64,000 nucleotides of DNA, from the NCBI GenBank assembly GCA_015680685.1, contig MNCI01009176.1, positions 386,391 through 450,390 on the forward strand, read 5' to 3'. The position numbers were made by a program, and so were the translations under genes. Source of the DNA: Gnetum montanum. Taxonomy: Eukaryota; Streptophyta; Gnetopsida; Gnetales; Gnetaceae. Below, piece by piece: positions 25,758 to 36,700 of this stretch; position 1 is the first letter of the stretch; every line of letters starts with the position of its first letter. A model generated the notes under the pieces. The model did not search any database, was not told the origin of the DNA, and saw only the letters and a list, made by a program, of their open reading frames with translations.

Positions 25758-26825
25758 TGATGAGACACGATTTGCATGAGCTGCGATATTGCATCCCATG
25801 TAATATCGCGCCGTCCCCTGCAATATCACGTACGCGATATTGCGGTCCGCTGCCATATTTATAAATAAGAGGTGGCTCTCCCTTGTTTGATCCGTCTAGG
25901 CTAGAAGTAGGGAAACTCTGGTAGTTTGAACACTCCAGAGATAGAATATTTTCCATGGGCCCGCAGTAGGAGTCCTAAAGTGAACGGATCTTTATTCGAG
26001 CAACATTGTACCTGAACACAAGTTGTGTACGGCAATAATGACGAACTTCCTGGATATACCTTGCAGTGCATGGAATAGGATTTATTTTAATGTTATTTAT
26101 TGCTTTCTCTCTCTCACCCTTAAACTCCTAGAATGCGATATGAGTACGACTTAACTACGAGCATCTAAGGATGTGTACGGATAGTTGAGGAATGGATGCT
26201 CATCGCATGCGAAATGAGTACGACTTAATTATGAGCATTCAAGGATGTGTACAGATAGTCAAGGAATGGATGCTCATGAGTACGACTTGATTACGAGCAT
26301 CTAAGGATGTGTACGGATAGTCAAGGAACGGATGCTCATGAGTACGACTTGATTATGAGTATCTAAGGATGTGTATGGATAGTCAAGGAATCGGCTGCTC
26401 ATCGCACTTAGGCTAGTTAGGTGCCTCAGTACGACCACTTCGAGCACGTGCGTTACGCGTGGTGATCCTAGTGACGATTAGCATTTGGTAGCCGCGGTTG
26501 CATCAATTCAGGGTGTATACGGTAAGAGGGAACGGATGCTGACACTAGTTAATTTAGACATAGGACATTAGTTAGAGTTGGTTAGTTTCTCAACCCTTCA
26601 ACTCAATAGCATAGGAGAAAAACATAAAAGACTATAAAAATCATATACCTCGAACTTACTTAACCATACACAGTGACAACTACAAGTAAGTTTGGGAAGA
26701 CAACGAATGATTAAACCTAAGTGTTCCATGGGGCGTGTAGGCATTTAGTCTGCGGAGTTCGATCGGATCGCGCGTGCTACGCTCGTTTCATATGGTTGAG
26801 TGTAGGGGTACCTCGCCACTCATCA
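25758..26825 (+). repeat. 5' LTR of element C
   Basis: 1068 bp, TGATGAG...CTCATCA. U3 carries a cluster of GATAT/ATATC palindromes (25780-25846) just before the TATA box (tatttataaata, 25855-25866). Four tandem copies of a 62-74 base unit starting atgagtacgactt lie at 26140-26402. It differs from the 3' LTR mainly by 37 extra bases in the palindrome cluster plus scattered substitutions. Confidence 0.95.
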
Positions 26826-26826
26826 T

Positions 26827-26845
26827 TGGCACCGTTGCCGGGGAC
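26827..26845 (+). promoter_or_regulatory. Primer binding site of element C (tRNA-Asp)
   Basis: TGGCACCGTTGCCGGGGAC, one base after the LTR. It is complementary to a plant tRNA-Asp 3' end (expected TGGCGCCGTTGCCGGGGAC) except for one A for G. Confidence 0.92.
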
Positions 26846-26968
26846 TAAGTGTTTGTGCGCTAAATAGAACATAAAGGATATCACTCACATTGTTGGGAGC
26901 CTAAACGAACCTTCGGGTTAATCAAATAAAAATTTTTATAACGGTCATTAGCACACCGATAAATAACA

Positions 26969-29900
26969 ATGTCTTCTTCTCACAAGAGCACATCACCTAA
27001 GGATAATACCAAAGACAGTTGGCAATCAAAAACACATAGCCGAAATCAGCCAAGTCCTCAACAATACAAGGTGGCATATACTTATCCTGATGAGTATATA
27101 CTTGACTATACTTTTATCCTCCATCAAGATGAACAGATGCGATGGAGAGATTTGCAAGGTAACATTGTGTTACCCCCAGATCAATTGGTCTCTAACATGC
27201 TTCTCTGTGCCTTGGCGCAGATTGGCATGATGGAATGATACACCAAATACGTTATGGAAGATTTTGACATAAGGGATTATCATCCCATAGAGGCACAACG
27301 TATTCGGGACACAAGGCAGGAGAGCCGACATACATTGTCGAAGGGCAAAGAGGTCCTGCACGTCCTAAGTGAAACTAGAAATGATGAACCACTTACAACT
27401 GGTTCGCTATCTAGAGATGTTCCCCCTCTTAACTAAAGTGAAGAGGTGGGGTATCAGAACCTATGCTCAACAATACATATCCATGGTTCTGATGCCCGTG
27501 AACACCAACAGTTCACAGAGGGAACAACAACAAATGACAAGGACGGGCACTTAGATCGTCACCACGATCGGGGCCAAAGCAACCGAAGAGAAGGTAGGAG
27601 ACATCGTCATGGTGATGGTTCTCCTTCGTCTTCCCCTTCTTCACATCACTCACCCTCTCCTTCCACCTCTGGGTGCAACCATCATGAACATAACGGAGAG
27701 GATAAAAGTAAGAAAAATGAGAAACCTCGACGAGAGAGTCGAGAGAGAGGACAAGGGCATGAACGAAGGGAAAGTAGGGAATAACGAGGACATCACAGGC
27801 GTCATGAACAAGATGATCATGATGAGCCCCTACTTGCAACCCGAAGTATGTTTGACATAACGAAGGTAGTTAGAATTTCCACAAGGCATCTAAAAGATAG
27901 TCAGAATAGACGGTTAGACATGAACAACATCCCACGGTTTGAAGGGGGACACAACGCTGATCCACAACATCATTTACAGGCATTCCACGATGCCTGCACC
28001 TTGCAGAATATAGAGAACGAGTGGAAAAAACTTAAGTTGTTCCCTAGGACACTCACTAAAGAAGCAAAGAGCTGGTACCGGTCCTTAGAACTGGAAACCA
28101 TTAGGAGGTGGAGTACGATGTTAGAATTGTTCAACGATAAGTATCAAACGTACTCCCGAGTGTCTAATTTGCTTAAGCAGATCCAAGGCTAGAAGCAAGG
28201 TCATCATGAACCCTTGGATGCTGCCATGGCCCGATACTACACATTATTACATCGTTGCCCGGGCCATGGTTACGCTTAGCGGGATCAACTTCGCCACATC
28301 GTGGATGGGCTAAGGCATGAGACTAGAAGAACCCTTGGGACTTATGCCCAAGGGCAATTATCCAAACTTAGATCCCATGAAGTACATAGCTTGTTGGAGC
28401 AAGTAGCAAACGAAGAAGGTGAGCTACGCAAAAGGGAAAGTGTGGAAGAGTACAACTGAGATCCCTCTCTTTGAAAGAAGGGAGTGAAATTTTGCGATGA
28501 AGATGATGAGTCACCAATTGAAGAGTTGGTGAACAGAAAAACCTTGCTGCTTCAGAAGCTTACAATCGAAATAGCGGCTAAGGTAGATGACGTATGGAGT
28601 TCCTTAGACTCTAAAATTGAAACTGTCTTGAAAATCGTAGAAGAGTTTAAGGCAGAACAAAGTAGTGACAAAGGTAAGACAAAGTGGAGAGATTTAGGCC
28701 CTGCACATAACAAGGGTAAGGGGAAAATCACTAACTCCGATGTGGTTATGGAATTAGACACAGACGATGACAGTGGATGTGAGATCTACCATTATGACCA
28801 TCCTAAGGGATGTTGTCCAATTATCTCACATCTATAGGAGTCTGGGGTGTATGCGCTTAATCCAAGACTCAACCAACGACAAACACCCCGAAGGTTACCT
28901 TATCCACAAGGTAACCCAAGGCAGTTCCACCAACCGTTAACGTACTATCCAAGTGGAACTCCACCACAACCCATCAGACAACATCAGCACTGGCAATACC
29001 CATAGTCATGGGGGATGCCACTGCCAACACAACATTACCCTTACCGGCAGCATGACCCTTATGGTTATTATGTGTAGCAGCCGATCTCTCCAAGTGACTC
29101 TATGGGTCACACAACTCCCCACCGTCACTACCAAGTTTGGGAGTACTTTAGGAGGACTCATTCTTCTTCAGGAGATACTCCATACCCATACCATCCTCCT
29201 AATCCATCCGCACCTCTTCCACCTGTGGTTCCCATAACACCTCCTGCTCCAACAATGCAAGGGGAACTTCTAACTCAATCGTAGCAACGTCACGCTGCGA
29301 GAGCTGTAAATATTTAACCTGCTGCTGGTTCTGACAACTGTAAAAAGAGAAGACCTTTCTTCAGAACCAAAAGCCCAGAAAAACTCTTGCAACAATAAGC
29401 GGTTGAGCCCATGTACACTCCTCCACCATCTAACACTTTGGAGCACCCTTCAATCCAACAGAGCTTAACGCATACGGTTATGTTAACACATATCGTAACC
29501 GACTGGATTAAGGTAGGCCACCTTCCTAGGAAACTAACTGACCCTGGGAGTCCCTTAATCTATTTGTAGATCACTAGGAAGAATCCACATAGGGCTCTTC
29601 TTGACTCAGGTTCCAGAGTCAACTTAATATCACGAGAGATGTATCACGCCTGGAACCTACCCCAACTTAAGAAGAGCAACATCCAACTGGAGTTGGCAGA
29701 CCAGTCCATCACCATTTCCTTGGGATTGGTGGAGGACATTATTACCACTATGAGTGGTTGGTCCTACCTAGCTGATTTCCTGGTGATTGAAGTTAACAAC
29801 AACGAAGGGGACTTCCCAATTATAATGGGAAGGGCATGGCTAAGTACAGTAGACGCATGCCTTAGGATCCGTGATCTTTCCTTGGAAATTTCCAAGATAA

Positions 29901-30304
29901 ACATTTATGGAAAGATCGAGAAGAGGAAAGTTCCATGCATCACATACAGTGATTCATCGGGTGATGACATGGAGGGATGCTCATCTCCTCCATGCAGTAG
30001 GTGTGCCCTTGAAACTATGAAACAAAGATGCCCGTATGTAGCAACCACACCAGTAGTAGACACCCTGTGGTTGACAGCTACTCAAAAGAGCAACCAAATA
30101 TGCATGGAATGAACTGAGGAGACAAACCATGCCAACAACGAAGGCATAGATACGTTGGAATGTGAGCGTCGCCAACTTCCATTCCTTAACCTAAGAACAT
30201 TAATCAGGAGAAGTTGGGCACTGTTACGAAATTCAACTAGATGCTCATTATTTCGGATCTCTTCCTTTCCACTCAGTCATGGGGGAGATGGCCACCTATG
30301 CTAA
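26969..30304 (+). pseudogene. Gag-protease-integrase tail of element C, one frame with many stops
   Basis: A single reading frame can be followed from ATG 26969 to TAA 30302-30304 without any frameshift, broken only by in-frame stops (at least a dozen, e.g. 27236, 27434, 27782, 28190, 28835, 29075, 29282, 30110). Gag has the HLQAFHDACTLQNIENEW block (about 27970-28020) and the CEIYHYDHPKGCC motif (about 28780-28812). The protease active site ALLDSGSRVNLIS is near 29594-29632, followed by FPIIMGRAWL. After 30180 the frame enters CSLFRISSFPLSHGGDGHLC, the end of pol in E and G. The junction lies near 30237, so the pol deletion is in frame. Several stops correspond to Trp or Gln in sister copies. 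Confidence 0.85.
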
Positions 30305-32035
30305 TCATATGGGCCCTCAGTTCTTTTAAGTTTTTGTTTTACACATTTTTGTTTTACAAAGTTCTTTAACTTTTCTAAGTTTTTGTTTTACAACTTTCTT
30401 TAACTTTTCTAGTTTTTGTTTTACATCATCGTTATACTTTTCCATTTTGTGTGTGTGTGTGTGTGTGTGCCATCCACCCTGTAAGTTTGTCCCATAATAA
30501 GTGTTCTTCATGATGGTATGAATTTTTTTCATGTTGATTGCTAATGTTTGATTTTTACCTTTAAGTCATGATGCTGATGCTAAGGTATGTTTCTTTTGAT
30601 ATGGCAGGCAATGAGATCACTTCATCCATCCATCCACCAGTTTCTATGGTCTCTCTCGGCTTGGAAATGTACAGTTCCTTCATAATAAGAACCTTAACGA
30701 ATCAGTGACTGGGCATTTCTCAAACTAAGGAAGGACTCAAGGATTGAAAAGGGTGTGACTTCAAGAAAACTTGATGCTTTTATGTTGGCCATTCTCTTGG
30801 GGTGCCTGGGTGTTTTCTTCTTGAGTTTTCTTACCGTTCCGATGTTACCCAATTATCGGAAGCTGAGTCAATAAAAATAAGAAGTCTTTGCATGGTATGG
30901 TTCTCATGCATAAAAACACAAAACGAAAAAAAAATAAAAAGAAAAGAAAAGAAAAAGAAAAAGTGAGAATTCAAAGAACACCCCTTAGACGAAATAAACT
31001 TGGGCTACAAGCACTGGTTATGGAACTAAAAACCTTCCCTCTAACTAAGGCCCTTCTCGCTTCCCATTATCTCTTTTTTTTGTTAGAATGGTGGTGAATT
31101 TTGGGGAAGGCATCCTTATTTCCCAAGTGGATGGTTAGGCCAAATGCATTGATGCGAAGTTACTGGAAGTGGTTTGTTTGAGGCCGGAGTTGGAATGAAA
31201 TCTGCCAAGTCACATTAATCATACAACACACAAGGGGCTGTACACCATCTTGTTCTTGGGATTCCATTCCATTCTATTCTATCCATCCTTCTCTCCATTC
31301 TTCACCTCATTGCCAATTTTATCATTAGTGTATATATTTTGGTTGATGCTTTGTTTTCTTATCGGTAAATTCTTGTGGTTAAGACTTTAACTCTTGTTCC
31401 AAATGACGTTCCCAGAGCCTACTGACTCTTTGAATGTGGGTTTGTCAGGGCATTAAAGGCATGAGCCTGCTTTGGGGAGGACCCACTAACATTCCTATTT
31501 GGTGCACCAGTTAACTTCTTTTCCCTAACATTTTTGCAATTAATTTTATTTTGTTCATTACCATCTTGACATCCATTTTATCGATGTTTTCAGTTGTCTC
31601 TTTTTATCTATCTTTCTTACTCCTTTTCTTTCTCCATTCTAANNNNNNNNNNNNNNNNNNNNNNNNNNNNNNNNNNNNNNNNNNNNNNNNNNNNNNNNNN
31701 NNNNNNNNNNNNNNNNNNNNNNNNNNNNNNNNNNNNNNNNNNNNNNNNNNNNNNNNNNNNNNNNNNNNNNNNNNNNNNNNNNNNNNNNNNNNNNNNNNNN
31801 NNNNNNNNNNNNNNNNNNNNNNNNNNNNNNNNNNNNNNNNNNNNNNNNNNNNNNNNNNNNNNNNNNNNNNNNNNNNNNNNNNNNNNNNNNGTCATGAACA
31901 CCAGTTTTGTCAAGTCTTGTAATGATGATTCGTTCACATGTCATCCCATTAGTTCCATTCCCCTTAATAATTCCATACCTTCCCAATATTATTGTAAGGA
32001 ACTCGAGGATGATTTTTTATTCAATCATGGGGGTA
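30305..32035 (+). other. 3' non-coding spacer of element C, with assembly gap and PPT
   Basis: The stretch between the end of pol and the 3' LTR has no frame. It is similar on the opposite strand to E (about 41500-42780), for example around 31440-31490 against 41655-41720. It includes (gt)n at 30449-30470 and a run of lysine-like aaaag at 30920-30965. Bases 31643-31890 are N. The polypurine tract catgggggta is at 32026-32035 and directly precedes the LTR. Confidence 0.75.
31643..31890. other. Assembly gap (248 N)
   Basis: Unknown bases in the 3' spacer of element C. Any reading frame called across it is meaningless. The true length may differ from 248. Confidence 0.99.
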
Positions 32036-33066
32036 TGATGAGACGCGATTTGCATGAGCTGCGATATCGCGTACGCGATATCGCGGTCCACCATCATATA
32101 TATAAATAAGAGGCGGCTCTCCCTTGTTTGATCCATCTAGACTAGAAGTAGGGAAACTTTGGCAGTTTGAACACTCCAGAGATAGAATATTTTCCATGTG
32201 CCCGCAGTAGGAGTCCTAAAGTGAACAGATCTTTATTCGAGCAACATTGTACTTGAACACAAGTTGTGTAAGGCAATAAAGATGAACTTCCTGGATAAAC
32301 CTTGTAGTGCATGGAATAGGATTTATTTTAATGTTATTTATTGCTTTCTCTCTCTCACCCTTAAACTCCTAGAATGTGGTATGAGTACGACTTAACTACG
32401 AGCATCTAAGGATGTGTACGGATAGTTGAGGAACGGATGCTCATCGCATGCAGAATGAGTACGACTTGATTACGAGCATTCAAGGATGTGTACAAATAGT
32501 TAAGGAACATATGCTCATGAGTACAACTTGATTACAAGCATCTAAGGATGTGTACGGATAGTCAAGGAACGGATGCTCATGAGTACGACTTGATTACGAG
32601 CATCTAAAGATGTGTACGGATAGTCAAGGAATCGACTACTCATCGCACTTAGGCTAGTTAGGTGCCTCAGTACAACCACTTCGAGCACCTATGTTACGCG
32701 TGGTGATCCTAGTGACGATTAGCGTTTGGTAGCCGCGGTTGCATCGGTTCAGGGTGTGTATGGTAAGTGGGAACGGATGCTGATGCTAGTTAATTTAGAC
32801 ATAGGACATTAGTTAGAGTTAGTTAGTTTCTCAACCCTTCAACTCAATAGCATAGGAGAAAAACATAAAAGACTATAAAAATCATATACCTCGGACTTAC
32901 TAAACCACACACCGTGACAACTACAAGTAAGTCTAGGAAGACAACGAATGATTAACCCTAAGTGTTCCATGGGGCGTGTAGGCATTTAGTTTGCGGAGTT
33001 CGACCGGATCGCCCGTGCTACGCTCGTTTTGTATGGTTGAGTGTAGGGGTACCTTGCCACTCATCA
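32036..33066 (+). repeat. 3' LTR of element C
   Basis: 1031 bp, TGATGAG...CTCATCA. It pairs with 25758-26825. The GATATC cluster is shorter (about 32061-32085), and the TATA box is at 32096-32108. The 62-74 base tandem units are at 32381-32643. Followed directly by the duplication aagtt. Confidence 0.95.
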
Positions 33067-33573
33067 AAGTTCTTTATATTTTTTAAGTATTTTAGTTTTC
33101 CAATGTCCAGTAATTAGGTGGAATAAATACAATTGGTTTCAAGTGTGAAGTGTAATCGTTTGGTAACCCAATAGTGACTTCACTTGATTTGCTCAGTAGT
33201 GAATTCACTTAGCAATCCTAGTGATGGTTACATGAGCCCAGGGCATGTATGAAAAGCCAATAATGGAGACTTATCGCCATAGGCTAGGATAGATCTCCAT
33301 TTCTATTATCGCCTAAAGTTAGACTTTATTCTCATTTTCATTATGAAAACACTTAGGATTAATTTGTGCCCACAACATCAAGATATCATATACCTTACCA
33401 TGAGTTAAACCATATTATTTACACTTCACTAACTCAACATGAGAGGACAATAATAATGAATTGACTGTCAACCACTAGCATACTTACATTGTCCATCCAC
33501 TGATTATGATTCGGTTGCGCATGAATGCTTGTGACTTGTATGGTAGAGTGTTGGAATACCTACTTGTTCATCA
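33067..33573 (+). repeat. Right part of the 5' LTR of element D
   Basis: Continues the D LTR after the insertion of C. It has the gtgtaatcgtttggtaaccc block, also seen in the LTR fragment near 59780, and ends CATCA at 33573. Bases 33575-33591 (tggcattgttgccgaga) are the tRNA-Asp-type primer site, more decayed than that of C. Confidence 0.8.
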
Positions 33574-33679
33574 TTGGCATTGTTGCCGAGAATGTGTTAA
33601 TGTTTGCTTAGTAGTTGATTTTATAAGAGTTTGTTGTATTAAGAATTAAAATATCTATCTTTCATACTTGAAACAAATC

Positions 33680-33722
33680 TTTTAACACACACACACACAC
33701 ACACACGCACACACACACACAC
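33680..33722 (+). repeat. (ac)n microsatellite in the leader of D
   Basis: About 20 ac units with one g interruption, located between the primer site and gag of D. Confidence 0.9.
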
Positions 33723-33744
33723 ATTCAAAAGTGTTAGAAACTAA

Positions 33745-36700
33745 AATGACTTTTACACTCAAAAAGAAATCACCACTTGCTAATGAAATTCATAAGATTC
33801 ATGATAGAGAATATAATGAAGAAGACTAGAGTATGCTCATGCAAATGAGAATCTCCTATGCTTACATTGATCCATATTATCTTGATTTCACATTTGTCTT
33901 GCACTAGGATGAATAACTGAGATGAAGAGATTTATAGGACAACAATTTTTTGCCTCCAAAATGTTTTGCACCGTTTATGCTACAAGCAATCCTTGTGAGG
34001 CCAAACCTTGGCCACATACAAGAAGGGTACCACATCACAAAGCACATGACTAGTTCATACCAATCAATAGAGGTCTAGATAGGAAGGGATGCTGCGATGG
34101 AGACAAGGCATGAGCTTGATAAAGGAAAGAAAGTACCATAAAAAAATATCCTAGAAGAAAGAGATGACGACATGTTCCACATATAGAAATTCTATCAAAC
34201 CCATGGATCTCAATCTCAAACACCAGTAATCCATATCGAAGATCCCATTAAGATAAAGTTGTATTTAGCTCTCATGGAAATGCTTAGAGAAGACAAGGAA
34301 GACTCCACACATAGAAGGGACTCAAGGCCTAAAACCTCTATTGAATCAAAAAGGGGATAAATTAAGGAGTCATAAAAGGGGAACCGGCTAGCACCATTCT
34401 TCAGCTTCTTCCTCTTCCTCCTCTCACTTCTCTTGAGAATATGACAAAAGAAAAAGACGAATAAGAGATCACAATAGGGAAAGAAGAGGAGATCTTCAGT
34501 GGCATGAGCATCGAAGAAAACATCTTGATGAAGAAGAAGATGATAATGAGAAAAGAAGAGAAAGAGTCAGGCATGAAGAGAGAGAGTGTTATGAGCATCA
34601 AATAGGTCACCACTACAACAGAGCCTATGAACTCAAAAACTATGAAGGACCCCTATTGGCCACTCGTAGCATGATTAATATTAGGAAAGCAGTGTATGTT
34701 AGTCATAGAAAAGGACTAGATATGGACAATATCCCAAAATTTGAAGGTGGATACAATGCAAATCCAAAGCACCATCTTCAAGCCTTCCATGATGCCTATG
34801 TCCTTCAAAACATAGAGAATGATTGGTAGAAATTGAAGTTGTTCTCCATAACATTCATAAAGGAAGCAGAGAATTGGTACAAGTCCTTAGAACCAAAATC
34901 TATCTAAAGATGGAGTACTATGCTAGAGCTCTTTAATAAAAAATATCAAACTTATTTAAGAATGTCCAATTTGAAAAAAAAAATTCAAGGATGGAAGCAA
35001 GAGATACATGAATCCCTTGATGTGATAATGGGTAGATACTATTCATTGTTACATAGGTGTCAATGTCACAAATGTTTTCAAAGGAAGCAACTACAACACA
35101 TTATCAATGGGCTACGAAACAAGACAAGAGAAACCCTTGGGGTATATGCTCAGGGTAGGTTATTTGAGATGACAACTCATTGCATTTAGAGACTCATTGA
35201 CCAAGTGGTAAAAGAAGAAGGAGAGTTAAGAAAAAAATGAATCAACTGAAGAATATAATAAAGACACCGCTATTAGAAAAAGGGATGTAAGAATATGTGA
35301 ATTACAAGAAGAGGAAATTATAGAGGATGTGATCTAATGAAAGAATCTACCTATTTAAAAATTAGTGAATGACATAGTAAATAAGGTAGAGAAAATTTGG
35401 GACTTTGTAGATGAGAAATTTTTGATAGCATTGAAGATAGTGGAAGAGAAGATTGAACAATCTTTACATCGAAGCAAAGATAAGAAAAAAAGAAGAGACA
35501 ATGGGTGAGAATAATATAGAAATAAAGGAAAGATTGTTGTGGTAGAGGAAGTAATAGACTCTAGCTCAGAAGACCAGGAAGAATGCAAAGTGTGCAAATA
35601 TGAACATCCTAAGGGATGTTGTCCTATTATGGCCCACTTACAAAAGTCTAGGGCATATGTACTTAACCCAAAATTTGTCAAGAAACAGATACCTAGAAGA
35701 TTATCTTATCTACAAGTTAACTTCAAATAGCCCTATTAGCAAACATACTATCAAAGTGGGACATATCCTTAGTCATAGGAATAATATTAGTAGCAATGGC
35801 TACAACCACAAGCACGGGGAATGTCATTGCCAAGGCAAGAGTACCATATAGGTAACTGAATCCTTATGGATATTATGATTAACATCTAATCTCTCTAGGG
35901 AATCCTTTGGTTCACACATCTTCTCATTACTATCCACCAGAATATCATAGATCCACCACTGCACACATGGATCCAAATTCTTACATGCCTCAGTTAGCAG
36001 CTAGTTCCTTAACCACAAATTCCTAACTTTCTACCATCAATGCTACCACCAGTCATGTAAGGAGAACTACCAATGCAACTGCAACAAAAGAGTGCTATGA
36101 GGGTAATTACTACATAAGAGGATGTGATGGTAAATGAGCCTAGATTTAGGAAATGTCCATTTTTTACAACAAGTTCAAAAAGGGTTCAAAGAATGGGAAC
36201 TTCACCTACATTCACACCATCCACATATACTCCTCAAAGGAACACTATGCCTATGAATTCTATGGATTAGAACTTGACCATTGTCATGCTCACTCAAACA
36301 ATCATACACTGAAGTAAAGTAAGAGCACTTTCCAAGAAGAGAACAGATCCTAGAAGTCCCTTAGTGTATCTACAAATAGCAAGACATAAACCTTGTAAGG
36401 CTCTACTAGATTTTGGGTCAAGAGTAAATTTGATTTTACAAGATATGTATAAAGCTTAAAATCTTTCTCCACTGAAGAAAAATAATATTCAACTAGAGCT
36501 TGTGAATCAATCAATTATTGTCCCACCTGGGTAGGTGGAAGATGTCATCATCACCATAAGTGGTTGGTCCTATCTTGTTGATTTCTTAGTTACACATGTG
36601 AGAAAAAACAAAAGAGAATTTTCTATAATTATAGAAAAAACATGGCTTAGCACTATGGACGCTAAGCTAGGAATTAGAGACTTGTCCTTAGAAATTTGCA

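Larger units (their letters stand above)
25753..33071 (+). mobile_element. Element C: complete but pol-less Athila-like retrotransposon, TSD AAGTT
   Basis: Two LTRs (25758-26825 and 32036-33066) are flanked by aagtt on both sides (25753-25757, 33067-33071). A near-perfect tRNA-Asp primer site and a purine tract (catgggggta) are at the correct places. The interior holds gag and protease in one frame, then jumps to the last residues of integrase. RT, RNase H and the integrase core are absent. The LTRs are closely similar, so the insertion is younger than D. The element therefore moved with enzymes supplied by a relative. An assembly gap lies in the 3' spacer. Confidence 0.93.

Noticed and set aside
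27513-27839. Minus-strand open frame in element C
   Set aside because: It is the reverse of the Arg/Ser/His-rich part of Gag.
30276-30290. Second, internal polypurine tract (catgggggagatgg) shared by C, E and G
   Set aside because: The stretch lies inside the conserved C-terminal codons of pol (LSHGGDGH), so protein coding explains its conservation.
31551-32109. Long open frames across 31643-31890
   Set aside because: They exist only because N bases were translated as unknown residues.
33680-33722. CRISPR-like or telomeric repeat
   Set aside because: It is a plain ac dinucleotide microsatellite. No CRISPR-like or telomeric array was seen anywhere in the window.
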